The position numbers were made by a program, and so were the translations under genes. A DNA stretch of 64,000 bases from Fusobacterium nucleatum_L. Its GTDB lineage: Bacteria; Fusobacteriota; Fusobacteriia; Fusobacteriales; Fusobacteriaceae. The notes beneath the pieces are model-generated. The model made no database searches and was not told the origin of the DNA. It saw only the letters and a program-made list of their open reading frames with translations. The stretch is from positions 1,178,001-1,242,000 of the forward strand of contig NZ_CP077172.1 in NCBI RefSeq assembly GCF_050231725.1, read 5' to 3'. Positions 42,773-55,400 of the stretch are shown here, one piece after another; within the stretch, counting starts at the first letter, position 1, and each line of letters starts with the position of its first letter.

Positions 42773-44854
42773 ATGGCTAGGAAAATATCATTGGATATGA
42801 CTAGAAACGTTGGAATAATGGCCCATATCGATGCGGGGAAAACAACAACAACAGAAAGAATATTATTTTATACTGGAGTTGAAAGAAAACTAAAAGAAGT
42901 TCACGAAGGTCAAGCAACAATGGACTGGATGGAACAAGAGCAAGAAAGAGGTATAACAATAACTTCTGCTGCTACTACATGTTTTTGGAAAGGTCATAGA
43001 ATAAATATAATAGACACACCAGGTCACGTGGACTTTACTGTTGAAGTTGAAAGATCTCTAAGAGTGCTAGATGGAGCTGTTGCAGTGTTCTCAGCTGTTG
43101 ATGGTGTGCAACCACAATCAGAAACAGTATGGAGACAAGCTGATAAATACAAAGTACCAAGATTAGCTTTCTTTAATAAGATGGATAGAATTGGAGCTAA
43201 CTTTGATATGTGTGTATCAGATATCAAAGAAAAATTAGGATCAAATCCAGTACCTATACAAATCCCTATTGGTGCAGAAGATAAATTTGAAGGGGTAGTA
43301 GATTTAATAGAAATGAAAGAAATTGTTTGGCCAGTGGATTCAGACAATGGACAACATTTTGATGTCAAGGATATTAGAGCAGAGTTACAAGAAAAGGCTG
43401 AAGAAGCAAGACAATATATGCTTGAATCAATAGTTGAAACTGATGATGCTCTAATGGAAAAATTCTTTGGTGGAGAAGAAATAACTAAAGAAGAAATTAT
43501 AAAAGGATTAAGACATGCTACAATTGAAAACACAATAGTTCCAGTTGTTTGTGGAACAGCATTCAAAAATAAAGGTATTCAAGCTTTATTAGACGCAATT
43601 GTAAACTATATGCCAGCACCTACAGATGTTGCTATGGTTGAAGGTAGAGACCCTAAAAATCCTGATGTAGTAATTGACAGAGAAATGTCAGATGATGCAC
43701 CTTTCTCATCGCTTGCTTTTAAAGTTATGACAGACCCATTTGTAGGAAGATTAACATTCTTCAGAGTGTATACTGGTTTTGTTGAAAAAGGAGACACTGT
43801 TCTTAACTCAACAAAAGGTAAAAAAGAAAGAATGGGAAGAATACTTCAAATGCATGCTAATAACAGAGAAGAAATTGAACATGTATACTGTGGAGATATA
43901 GCAGCAGCAGTTGGTCTTAAAGATACAACAACAGGAGATACTCTTTGTGCTGAAAATGCTCCAATAGTTCTTGAACAAATGGAATTCCCAGAACCAGTTA
44001 TTTCAGTTGCAGTTGAGCCAAAAACTAAAAATGACCAAGAAAAAATGGGAATTGCTTTATCTAAGCTTGCTGAAGAAGACCCTACATTCAAAGTTAGAAC
44101 TGATGAAGAAACAGGACAAACAATTATTTCAGGAATGGGAGAATTACACCTTGAAATCATCGTAGACAGAATGAAGAGAGAATTTAAAGTAGAATCTAAT
44201 GTTGGTAAACCTCAAGTTGCTTACAGAGAAACTATAACTCAATCTTGTGATCAAGAAGTTAAGTATGCAAAACAATCTGGAGGTAGAGGACAATATGGAC
44301 ATGTTAAGATTATACTTGAACCTAATCCAGGTAAAGAATTTGAATTTGTTAATAAAATAACAGGAGGGGTAATTCCTAGAGAATATATACCTGCTGTTGA
44401 AAAAGGATGTAGAGAAGCTCTTGAATCAGGAGTTATCGCTGGATATCCTTTAGTTGATGTAAAAGTAACTCTATATGATGGATCATACCACGAAGTTGAC
44501 TCATCAGAAATGGCGTTTAAAATAGCTGGATCAATGGCACTTAAACAAGCTGCTACAAAAGCTAGTCCAGTAATATTAGAACCAGTATTTAAAGTAGAAG
44601 TAACTACTCCTGAAGAATATATGGGAGATATTATTGGAGACTTAAACTCAAGAAGAGGAATGGTATCTGGAATGATAGATAGAAATGGAGCTAAGATAAT
44701 AAGTGCAAAAGTACCTCTATCTGAAATGTTTGGATATGCAACTGACTTAAGATCTAAATCTCAAGGAAGAGCGACTTATTCTTGGGAATTTTCTGAATAT
44801 CTTCAAGTACCTGCTTCAATTCAAAAGCAAATACAAGAAGAAAGAGGAAAATAA
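42773..44854 (+). CDS. fusA: Elongation factor G
   Basis: The 693-residue translocase GTPase has AHIDAGKTTTTERIL (G1, residues about 17-31), QERGITITSAATT (switch I with the magnesium-binding Thr), DTPGHVDFTVEVERSLR (G3), FFNKMDRIGANF (G4) and GTAFKNKG (G5), followed by complete domains II to V. All canonical residues are present, in contrast to the second EF-G-like protein at 60 kb. Confidence 0.97.
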   Translation: MARKISLDMTRNVGIMAHIDAGKTTTTERILFYTGVERKLKEVHEGQATMDWMEQEQERGITITSAATTCFWKGHRINIIDTPGHVDFTVEVERSLRVLDGAVAVFSAVDGVQPQSETVWRQADKYKVPRLAFFNKMDRIGANFDMCVSDIKEKLGSNPVPIQIPIGAEDKFEGVVDLIEMKEIVWPVDSDNGQHFDVKDIRAELQEKAEEARQYMLESIVETDDALMEKFFGGEEITKEEIIKGLRHATIENTIVPVVCGTAFKNKGIQALLDAIVNYMPAPTDVAMVEGRDPKNPDVVIDREMSDDAPFSSLAFKVMTDPFVGRLTFFRVYTGFVEKGDTVLNSTKGKKERMGRILQMHANNREEIEHVYCGDIAAAVGLKDTTTGDTLCAENAPIVLEQMEFPEPVISVAVEPKTKNDQEKMGIALSKLAEEDPTFKVRTDEETGQTIISGMGELHLEIIVDRMKREFKVESNVGKPQVAYRETITQSCDQEVKYAKQSGGRGQYGHVKIILEPNPGKEFEFVNKITGGVIPREYIPAVEKGCREALESGVIAGYPLVDVKVTLYDGSYHEVDSSEMAFKIAGSMALKQAATKASPVILEPVFKVEVTTPEEYMGDIIGDLNSRRGMVSGMIDRNGAKIISAKVPLSEMFGYATDLRSKSQGRATYSWEFSEYLQVPASIQKQIQEERGK

Positions 44855-44884
44855 TTTACATTTTATATAAAAATAGTGTATAAT
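44855..44884 (+). promoter_or_regulatory. Possible separate promoter for tuf
   Basis: TTTACA (44855-44860) and TATAAT (44879-44884) with 18 bases between, directly after the fusA stop. It would let tuf be expressed above the rest of the operon. Confidence 0.55.
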
Positions 44885-44939
44885 AAAAGAATAAATTTAT
44901 ATGAAAAAATCTAAATAAATAATTAATTAGGAGGAAAAA

Positions 44940-46124
44940 ATGGCTAAAGAAAAATATGAAAGAAGTAAACCACATGTAAACATTGGAACAATCGGGCACG
45001 TTGACCATGGAAAAACTACTACAACTGCTGCTATATCTAAAGTATTATCTGATAAAGGATGGGCTAAAAAAGTAGATTTTGATCAAATCGATGCTGCTCC
45101 AGAAGAAAAAGAAAGAGGAATTACTATCAATACAGCTCATATAGAATATGAAACATTAACAAGACACTATGCTCACGTTGACTGTCCAGGACACGCGGAC
45201 TATGTTAAAAATATGATAACTGGAGCTGCTCAAATGGACGGAGCTATACTTGTTGTATCAGCTGCTGATGGTCCTATGCCTCAAACAAGAGAACACATCT
45301 TACTTTCTAGACAAGTTGGAGTTCCATATATAGTTGTTTATTTAAATAAATCAGATATGGTTGAAGATGAAGAATTACTAGAATTAGTTGAAATGGAAGT
45401 TAGAGAATTATTAACTGAATATGGATTCCCAGGAGATGACATCCCTGTAATCAGAGGATCATCATTAGGAGCTTTAAATGGTGAAGAAAAATGGATTGAA
45501 AAAATATTAGAACTTATGGATGCAGTAGATAACTATATCCCTACTCCAGAAAGAGCAGTAGATCAACCATTCTTAATGCCAATAGAAGACGTTTTCACTA
45601 TCACAGGAAGAGGAACAGTTGTTACTGGAAGAGTTGAAAGAGGAATCATCAAAGTTGGAGAAGAAATTGAAATAGTTGGAATTAAACCTACAACTAAAAC
45701 AACTTGTACAGGTGTTGAAATGTTTAGAAAACTTCTTGATCAAGGTCAAGCAGGAGACAACATTGGAGTATTATTAAGAGGAACTAAGAAAGAAGAAGTT
45801 GAAAGAGGACAAGTTCTTGCTAAACCAGGAAGTATTCACCCTCATACAAACTTTAAAGGTGAAGTATATGTATTAACTAAAGATGAAGGAGGAAGACATA
45901 CTCCATTCTTCTCAGGATACAGACCACAATTCTACTTCAGAACTACTGACATCACTGGTGCAGTAACTCTACCTGATGGAGTAGAAATGGTAATGCCAGG
46001 AGATAACATCACTATGACTGTAGAATTAATCCACCCAATCGCTATGGAACCAGGATTAAGATTCGCTATCAGAGAAGGTGGAAGAACTGTTGCTTCTGGA
46101 GTTGTTTCTGAAATAACTAAATAG
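44940..46124 (+). CDS. tuf: Elongation factor Tu
   Basis: The 394-residue GTPase carries aminoacyl-tRNA to the ribosome. Motifs GHVDHGKTTTTAAI (about 18-31), EEKERGITINTAHIEYE, DCPGHADYVKNM, NKSD and the domain II/III sequences are complete. It follows fusA by 85 bases, may have its own promoter, and is followed by a terminator. Its codon use is more C-containing (ATC, GAC, AAC) than that of neighbours, as expected for a very highly expressed gene. Confidence 0.98.
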   Translation: MAKEKYERSKPHVNIGTIGHVDHGKTTTTAAISKVLSDKGWAKKVDFDQIDAAPEEKERGITINTAHIEYETLTRHYAHVDCPGHADYVKNMITGAAQMDGAILVVSAADGPMPQTREHILLSRQVGVPYIVVYLNKSDMVEDEELLELVEMEVRELLTEYGFPGDDIPVIRGSSLGALNGEEKWIEKILELMDAVDNYIPTPERAVDQPFLMPIEDVFTITGRGTVVTGRVERGIIKVGEEIEIVGIKPTTKTTCTGVEMFRKLLDQGQAGDNIGVLLRGTKKEEVERGQVLAKPGSIHPHTNFKGEVYVLTKDEGGRHTPFFSGYRPQFYFRTTDITGAVTLPDGVEMVMPGDNITMTVELIHPIAMEPGLRFAIREGGRTVASGVVSEITK

Positions 46125-46150
46125 TCAAAATTAAATAAAAAAATAATTTT

Positions 46151-46320
46151 AAAAATTTAGACTTACAATTAACATAATTAAGAGAATTTTTTGAGAATGA
46201 AATCTTAAAGAATTCTCTTTTTTTTATATAATTAAATTGCTTTATTTGAATTAAAGGATGTACAATAAATGGTGGTCATAAAAGAAATTTCTAATAATAC
46301 CCTTGATAAAAATTAAGGGG
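46151..46320. repeat. ISL3-end relic downstream of tuf
   Basis: Positions 46151-46255 match, almost base for base, the non-coding left end of the ISL3 element at 62440-62543 (TTAGACTTACAATTAACATA, then a GAGAATT hairpin, then TTTATTTGAATTAAA). They are joined to about 60 bases (TGTACAATAAATGGTGGTCA, then AGAAATTTCTAATAATACC) that resemble the sequence beyond the other end of that IS, read on the opposite strand. No transposase is present. It may be a two-ended miniature derivative or scar of the same element. Confidence 0.65.
46180..46225 (+). terminator. Terminator after tuf, provided by the IS-derived repeat
   Basis: AAGAGAATT (46180-46188) pairs with AATTCTCTT (46211-46219) and is followed by a long T-run. 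The same hairpin lies behind the ISL3 transposase gene at about 62474-62515. Confidence 0.6.
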
Positions 46321-46347
46321 ATTTTTTTATAAAAACTGTTAAAAATA

Positions 46348-46377
46348 TTGACAAAATAAGCTAAAATATATTATAAT
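46348..46377 (+). promoter_or_regulatory. Promoter of the giant autotransporter
   Basis: Consensus TTGACA (46348-46353) and TATAAT (46372-46377) with 18 bases between. The gene starts 45 bases after the -10 box. Confidence 0.75.
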
Positions 46378-46422
46378 AGCCAATATTATAAAATATAAAT
46401 TAACATAGAAGAGGTGAATAGA

Positions 46423-49400
46423 ATGGAAAGTAATTTGTCTAATATTGAGAAGAGTCTACGTTCAATAGCAAAGAGATATAAATCAGTTAAATATTCAGTT
46501 GGTTTAGCAATCTTGTTTTTAATGATGGGAGTAGGTGCATTTTCAGAAGAAGCAAATACAATAATGACAAGAGAAGAAATAGCTTCATCAAAAGAAAGTT
46601 TAAGAAATTTAATAGGAAGCTTACAATCAAAAAGAAAACAACTAAAAGCAGAAAATGAAAAAAGCTTAGCAGGCTTAAGATTAGAACTAATTCAATTAAT
46701 GGAACAAGGAGAACAAGTAGTAAAATCACCTTGGTCTTCTTGGCAATTTGGAATGAATTATATGTATAATAATTGGAGAGGTACATATAAGGGAACAGGA
46801 GATAAGAAAGAAAAATATTGGTATAATTCTGCTTTTATAAGACCAAATTGGAAGTTAAGAAATGCTTTAGATGGAGATTCCGAAGGAAATCCTATTGGAG
46901 CTCCTATTACTCCTGGAGATGAACCAACAGATAGTTGGAAAAAAGCTCCTGGGGCAGGAGGAGGAGCAGTAGTTCCTGAAAATAATGCACTTTGGTCATC
47001 TATAAATAAAAGAAGAAGATGGGGATTAGTAGAATTAAGAAAGGTGGTAGAGCCTGTTACAGAAATAGAAATTTTGGCTAGAATTTTCCCAAAAGAAATA
47101 AGTCCAAGAACTTTTGATTTAAAGATTAAAGATCCAGAAGATGCACCAAAAGGACCTGAAATTGAGACACCAGAAGTAACTACACCTTTGAAGCCCACTG
47201 AGATTGAAATACCAACTGTGGATAAAATTGATATACCAACTCCGAATATTAATCCAAATGTGGCTTTTCAAAATCCTAGTACCCCTGAGGTTTCACCTTC
47301 AATAAATATTCCTAGCCGTAATCCTATATTACCATTAAATCTTGTTGCTTTAAAAGCAAGTATTAAGGAAAGTATAGCAGCACCAAAGGTTAAAGAGCCA
47401 CCAGTGGAAGCAGTTGATTTTACACTTGATCCAACAGGAGATTCACTACCATATAAACTTTTTCAAAGAATAAAAGATAACAATAGTAGTTCAAGCAAAT
47501 TTAATACAAGAACAGATGTTGGAGGTTCTGCTACTCCTAGGTATGAATTCAAATCTGCAAATGATTCTATATTCGGAATTACAGATCCTGAAAAAGCTTG
47601 GCAAAAATATTGGGAATATTGGAAAGCTGGAAATTGGTTTAAAAAAGAAAATGGTAGAATAAAAATAACTGTAGGAGATATTAAAAAACATGACTACCTT
47701 ACTTTAAATGGTGTAAGAGGAAATTTAGATTTAGGAAAAGATATTGATATTGATGTAGTAGCTGAAAATAATAGAGCCATGATAGTTGATGAAACTAGTG
47801 ATAGAAAAGATTCATTTGATAATCCAAATGTACATAAAGGACCTACTGTGGAATTTGGAGGTAATATTAATTTAAAGAGAAGCCAAAATGTAGGAATAGA
47901 TTTACAAGGTACTCATCTAGGAACACATTATGACCCTGCTTATTTAACTGTTAGAAACTATGGAAATATTATTGGACATTATGAAAAATACAGTTTCAAG
48001 GATACAGATGGCACTATTAAAGAAAAATATAGTACAAATCAAATAGGTATGTCTTTTAATAATGCAGATGGTTCTTACAATTCAACTATGTCAAGGATTA
48101 TAAATGGGAAAAAAGGTAGCGATATAGGAACGATCAATTTAAATTCACCTAAAAGTGCAGGAATACAATTAAAACCAGAAGACCCTCATAACTGGCAACC
48201 TTTAAAATGGCAAACTGAAGACTGGAGTAAGAATGGAATTGTAAGAAGTCAGCCATATCCAAACATGGGTCGTGTTTTAATGCGTGCTGAAAATGATGGA
48301 GATATTAATGTAAATGGTACAGGAAGTTTTGGTATATTAACTGTATTTAATAAAGGAGTAGATAAAAAATTATTTGCTCATCAAAATCCAAATGATGATA
48401 AAACAACATATAAAATGGTTGGAAAAAAAGATCCTAATGACAATAATAACTGGAAAATAGTTTTTGTTGACAAAAATGGAGACCCTATTATTGGTACAGA
48501 TGGAAAATATGCTCAAACATGGGATAAAATAAAAGAGGAAGATAAAGCTAAACTTGCAATATTAGAACCAGAGGATTTATTGAGAGAAAGACTTTATGGT
48601 GATAGCAATACTTATCTTAGAGTAGCTCCTGGAGGAGAAATAGGAAGATCAGCCCTGTCTGATTCAAAATATCAAAGTGGAATTTTTAATACAGGAAACA
48701 TTAATATTTCAGGAGATGGAAGTATAGGAGTAGGTCTACTTCATGAAATTCAAAGAGTTGAAATAGGTGGAAATATTAATATAGGAACAGATGATAATAT
48801 AGATCAAGAAAAAAATTCTTTAGGTTCTGTAAAGGGTAATTTAGATGGTAATGATAAAACAAAAGTAGAAAATGCTGTTGGAGTTTTTGCTGGAGTTCCA
48901 ACAAAACCAGTTGAAAAAAATGAGTATGACACCTTAATTCAAGGTAATAAAGGACATAAAAATGATGGAACAGCCGTAGGAAAAGATAAAGATGGAAAAG
49001 ATATAAAAACTCTGGGTTCATTAGCTGGAACTAAAACTGTTGAATTAAACGGAAAAATCACATTAGGAAAGAATGCAAAATCTAGTATAGGAGCTTGGGT
49101 AGGTGATGATAAAGAACGTGAATTAGGTGATGGAAAAATAACAGAAAAGAGTATAAATCCAGATGGAAGTGAAAAATCAGAAGTACTTAATGGAAAGCGT
49201 TTATTGAAAAGAAGTGGAGATATTACTGCAAAAGAAAATTCTACAATTGAAGTAGGAGGAGAAAATAACTTTGGTTTTGTAGTAAATAACTCAGCTCATA
49301 ACTCTTATTTTGAAAAATCTGATTCGAATAAAACTAGTTTTACCAAAGCAGAATATGAAATGTACCAAAGATATATAGCTGGTAATTCTACAGCTGATGA

Positions 49401-52400
49401 TAAAGCTAGTACAAGTTATAAAGAAATTACAAAAATAGACCATTTAATCCATAAGATTGATAAAGAACATCATGGTAAAGGGATTAATAAAGGAAAAATC
49501 ACAGTTACAGGAAGTAGTTCTGTTGGTTTTGCTATGGTCAAAGGTGGAAATTCTGAGAATAGTGGTACAATTTCCGTTGGAGATACTGCAAAAAAATCTA
49601 TTGCTTTCTATGGAGAACAAGATAAATTTACAAATACAGGAACAATAGAAGCAACAGCTAATACAGATTCTGGAAATGAAAACACAGCTGTATATTTAAA
49701 TGGAAAAAATGATAACAATAAAATTCATTTTAAAAATGAAGGAGATATTTCTCTTAAAGAAAAAACAGCAGGTAGTGGAGCAAAAGATAATGTTGCTGTT
49801 TATGCTCAAGGAAAATATCATTTTGAACACAATAAAGGGACAATAAATGTAGCTGCCTCAGGAGTAGGACTTTATTTAAAAGGAGATAAAGGAGGAATAG
49901 CAGATATTGCCTCTACAATTAAATTAAAAGATAATACATCAAATAATACTACTATAGGTGTCTACTCTGATGGAGATGCAAAAGTGAATTTTAAATCTGG
50001 TTCTAAATTAGAAATAGGTAAGAGAGGAATAGGACTTTACTCTGCTAATGCAGCTAAATTTAATAGCACTTTCACAATAGAAGATAAATTAAAGACAACA
50101 TTAGGAGAAAACTCAACACTTGCTTATTTAAAAGGAGATAATACTAAAACTACAAATGTAGGAGATTTCTTAAATAAAATAGACTTAGAAACAGATATGG
50201 GTAAAAACTCAAATCTTGTCTATGCAACTGGTGGTACAACAGCTATTTTAGATGAAAATAAAACAGTAACAGAAGGAGGAGCGGAATCAACTGCTGTTCT
50301 TTCTGCTAATGATGGTTCCACAGTAAAAGTTGCCAAAGATAAGGAATTGAAAACTAATACACATACTGCCTTACTTGCAAATAATGCAACGGCTAGTAAC
50401 GAAGGAAAAATTGAATCCACAAGAGAAAAGGGAATTGGAATTTATGCTGTAAATAGTAAAGATTCAGAAAAAGGTGGATACAACGAAGGAAAGATTACTG
50501 TAAATAAAAATGAATCTGTTGGAATGTTAGGAGAAAATTCAACACTTGTAAATAAAAAAGTAGATAATACCAAAGGTGGAAACATTGTGGTAGAAAGTCA
50601 AAAATCTATTGCAATGTTAGGAACAAAAGCTTCAAAAGTAGAAAATCAATGGGCGATTGACCTTGAAAATGACTCTATAAATGGTTTTGAAGATGGATTA
50701 GTTGGAATTGCTGTAAATGGAGAAAACTCTACTGGAAGTAATAGTGGTGGAATTAATATAGGAGCAATAAAAAAGACTAAATATAGTGTTGGAATGTTAG
50801 CTGAAGATGGAGCAACAATAAAAAATGAAGCTACTGGAAAAATAACAGGCTTTGGAGAAAATAATGTTGGAATGTATTCAAGAGGAGCTAATTTAAAAGA
50901 AACAACTGCTATAAATGAGGGAATAGTTGATATGCAAAATAAAGGTTCAGCTGGAATGTTTGGATATCATACAACTATTCTAAACAAAGGGAAAATTAAT
51001 GTAGCAGGAAATTCAGCTGCTATGTATTCTAAAGATGCAAATGCTGTAAATGAAAAAGAAATTTCACTAAAAGGAGAAGGATCAGCAGGAATATTAGAAG
51101 AACTAGGTGATTATGTACAAATAGAAGGAAAGAATACAGAATCTGGAACAATTAATGTGACGAAAGATAAATCAGTCGGTATGTATGGAAAAAATGCTGA
51201 AGAACTTTTTGCTACTACTGGAGATACTCCAAAGTTAACATTGACAAATGAAGGAAGAATAGATATTAAATCAAATAATTCTGCAGGAATGAAAATAGAA
51301 AGAAAGGCTCTTGGAATTTCTAAGAAAGAAAATATGAGAGCTGTAAATAAAGGAAAGATTAATTTAGTTGCAGATAAAGAAAATAATGTTGGAATGTCAG
51401 CTTATGAAGCTATTGCTGAAAACGAAAGTGATATTTCAGTATTAAGTAAAAAATCTATTGGAATGTTTGCTCAAAAAAATGGAACTATCACAAATAGGGG
51501 AAATATTTCTTCAACAGGTGAAGAGAATATTGGAATGGTAGCAAAAGATGCAGATTCTGAGGCTATAAATGAAGGAGAAATAAGTCTAGAAGGAAAAAGT
51601 TCTCTTGGAATGGTAGCATCTGAATCTGGAAAAGTACTAAATAAAAAGAATATTACAACAAAGGGAGAACACTCTCTTGGAATGTATATTCGTGAAAATA
51701 GTACAGGAGAAAATACAGCTGATGGAGTTATTTCTTTACTTGAAAAAGAATCAGTTGGAATGTATGCTGAAAATAATGGTTCAGCAGACACAGCTAAAAA
51801 CTCAGGAACTATTAATTTAGGAGCAAATGGAGCTACTTCTAAATCTTTGATTGGTATGTATGCAAAGGCAGAAGCAGGTAAAAAAGCAGGGGTAAAAAAC
51901 TCAGGAACTATTAATGTAAATACTAAAGATTCAGTTGGAATGTATGCTGAAAATGGAAATGCAGATGTAGATGATGTAGAATTAGTAAATGAAAAAGAAA
52001 TTAATGTAAATGCTGAAAACTCTGTTGGTATATTTGCTAAAAAAGCAAAAGTTTCCAAAGTAGGAAAAATTAAATTAGGCGATTCAGCAGATTCTTCTGT
52101 GGCTACTTATGTTTCAGAAGGTGGAACAGTAAATACAGATGATGCAGATATTGATTTAGGAACTAAAAATCAAAAGAGAGTCGCTTACTATATCAATGGT
52201 GCTGGAAGTTCTTTAACAGGTAGTAAAATAGGAAAGATTTCTGGTTACGGAGTAGGAGTGTTCTTAGAAGGAAAAGCAGGAAGTGTTGCTACTTTAAATG
52301 GAAATACACCAGAATTAGACTATACTAATGGTAGACATAAAGGAAATGGTTTAATAGGACTGTTCTTAAAAGGAGAAACAAATATTTCTGCTTATAAAAA

Positions 52401-55400
52401 AGGAATTACAGTTGGAGATACAGTTGATAAAAAATATGCAATAGGTGTTTATGCCGATAAACAAGGAACAAGTTCAACTCCTTATGAATTTTCTAATAAT
52501 ATAAAAACTGGAAAAAATGGAGTTGGAATATTTGCAGATAATGATAGTAACTTAAAGTACAATGGTAAAATGGAAATTGGAAATGGAACAGAAGCTGGAA
52601 CTGGAATTTTCATTGCTAAAAAGGGAAGTGGAAGCAATAAAGTAAGTCTTGGAGATGATGCCGAAATAACTCTAAAAGGTGATAAGGGTGTAGGAGCTAT
52701 TGTTTCAGAAGGTGCTGAATTTGATGGTGGAAAAGCTACTATTAATTTACTTGGAAAAGGTGTAGGAGTTTTTGGTAAAAAAGGCTCTATTATCAATATT
52801 GGAAGTTGGACTTTCAAGAATAATGGACATAATGCTGAAGAAGTAAGAAGTGAAGAGGGGCAAGTACACATTACTTCTGATAAGAAAATCAAACCAAAAA
52901 TTACCCTAACTCATGTAATTAATGGAGAAACTTCTGTGGACACAGGAAAAACAATAACAGCCGAAGATGACGGAACAATAAAATCAGAAGAAAATATTGC
53001 TCTGATGGCAGAAGGAATTAAAAATCCTGGTATGACTTGGAAAAATCCAGATTTTGAAGCTTGGAATGATGGAACAATAGATTTCACAAATTCAAAAAAA
53101 TCTATTGCCATCTATGCTGATTCTGCTAGAATAAAAAATAATGGTACTATAAAAATGGGAGAAAATTCAGTAGGAATTTATGGAGTTTACCAAGATAAAA
53201 CTAGAAAATACGATGGAGCTCCAAGTGGTTTCAAAAATAAACTAGAAGTAACTACAACAGATAAATCTGTAATAGAACTTGGAAAAGGTTCAGCAGGAAT
53301 TTATTTAAAGAATGCAGAAAAATTAAATAGTGAAGGAACTATAAAGAGCACAGCAGGTTCTACTAGAAATACAGGAATTTTTGTACAAAATGGTCAAGAT
53401 TCAGAAGCAGATAATAATAAAGTTTTAAATATGATTAATAAAGCAAATATTAATTTAGGTAATGGTTCTGTGGGAATTTACAGTAAAGGAAGTTCAACTA
53501 ATAGAAATAAAATTAACAATAGTGGAAATATTACTGTTGGAGATTCAATAGAAAAACAAGGAATAGAAAAAGGAGCTCCATCAATAGGTCTTTATATGGA
53601 AAACACAGAATTAACAAGTACAGGAAATGTTACTGTTGGAAAAAGAGGAATTGCATTTTATGGAGATAATTCAATTATTTCTGTAAATGGTGGAACTCTT
53701 AATTACCAAAATAAAGGAATGTTAGCATATTTAAAGAATGGTTCTAAGTTTACATATTCTTTGGGAGATATTGTTGCTGATGGAAATCCAACTCTTTATC
53801 TAGAAAATAGTGAAGCTAAGTTAGATGGAAGTGGTAATAAAGTAAATATGACTGTGAATAAAGATGCCATAGGAGCTTATGTAAAAGGAAATTCTAAATT
53901 AGAAGGACTAAAAGAAATTAATTTGGCTGAAAATGGAACTGGATTAGTTTTAGAGGAAACAGACCTCACTGTTGATGCAGAAAAAATTGCTTCAACAGCT
54001 GAAAAAGCAAAAGGAATTATTGCTAAAAAATCTAATTTAAGTAATAAGGCTAAGATTAATTTAAGTGGAAATGGTTCTATTGGGATTTATTCTGTTACAG
54101 ATGTAGAAAAGAATATTAATAATGAAGGAAGTATTGATATAGCTGGTGAAAATTCTCTTGGAGTTTACTTAAAAGGAAAGCAAACATTTACAAATAGTGC
54201 TGATATAAATGTTGCTGCTTCAAAAGATATTTCAAAACCTACTATAGGAGTTTATGCAAAAGAAGGTTCTTCTAAGATTGTTCATAATTCTGGAAATATT
54301 AATGTAGGAGAAAAGTCAGTTGGAATTTATTCTACATCAGATTCTGATGTAGAAATAAATGATGGAAAACTTCATGTAAAAGACCAAGGAGTAGGAATCT
54401 ATAAAGAAAATGGAAAAGTTCTATTTAAGGGTAATCTTGAAGTAGCTAATCATACTGCAAAAGATGATACAAAACCAGTTGGAGTTTATGCAGTCAATGG
54501 AACAGAAATTGAAGACAAAGCTAAATCTATTACGATTGGTGAAAAATCTTATGGTTTTGTCTTAGACAATAAAGATCCAAACAAGACTAATAAATATACT
54601 AATACAAATACTGGAACAGTTACAATGAAGAGTGGAAGTACTTTCTTGTACTCAAATGGAAAAGCAGACATCACTAATAATAGAGATATTGCTTCTAATG
54701 GTGCTGACCATTTAACTACATTCTATATTAAAAATGGTGGAAATTTTGTAAATAATGCTAATTTAGATTTCACAAGTGGTAAAGGAAATGCAGGAATTTA
54801 TGCTTCGGGAACTAATACAATAGCAACAAATGGAACAAATGGAAAAATCACAGTAGGAGAAACTGATTTTATTGACCCACTTACTGGAAAACCTTATGTA
54901 GATCAAAATAAGATTACTTATGGAATAGGAATGGTAGCAGATAAAGGTGCTAAAATCATAAATAGAGGTGATATTACAGTAAAAAGAAATAAATCAATTG
55001 GAATGTATGGTGATGGTAAAGGAACAGTAGTAGAAAACTATGGTAATATTTTCCTAAGTGGAAGAGATGCAACAAAAGCTAATCCAATTAACAGTATGAC
55101 AGGAGTTTATGTAAATAATGGAGCTACATTTAGAAACTATGGAAATATAAGAACTATTGATTCTTATGCTCTAAAAAATGGAAAAATAAAAGATACTGTA
55201 AATGGAATGGTAGGAGTGGCAGCATTAAATGGCTCTACTTTTGAAAACTATGGAAAGATAGATATTGACACTGCTAATAGTAATGGAGTAACTATTCGTG
55301 ATAGTGTAATTAAAAACTATGGTAATTTTAGAATTAGAGTAAGAGGACAAGGTTCAACAGCTGTTACTTATAGAGGAATTACTTATAATAGTATCAAAGA

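Noticed and set aside
43024..43566. 180-codon minus-strand frame inside fusA
   Set aside because: It is the complement of a highly conserved coding sequence, with no ribosome-binding site and no recognisable product.
51471..52058. 195-codon minus-strand frame inside the autotransporter
   Set aside because: It is composed of repeats that mirror the passenger repeats (for example AYIPTES). It is a shadow of the sense gene.
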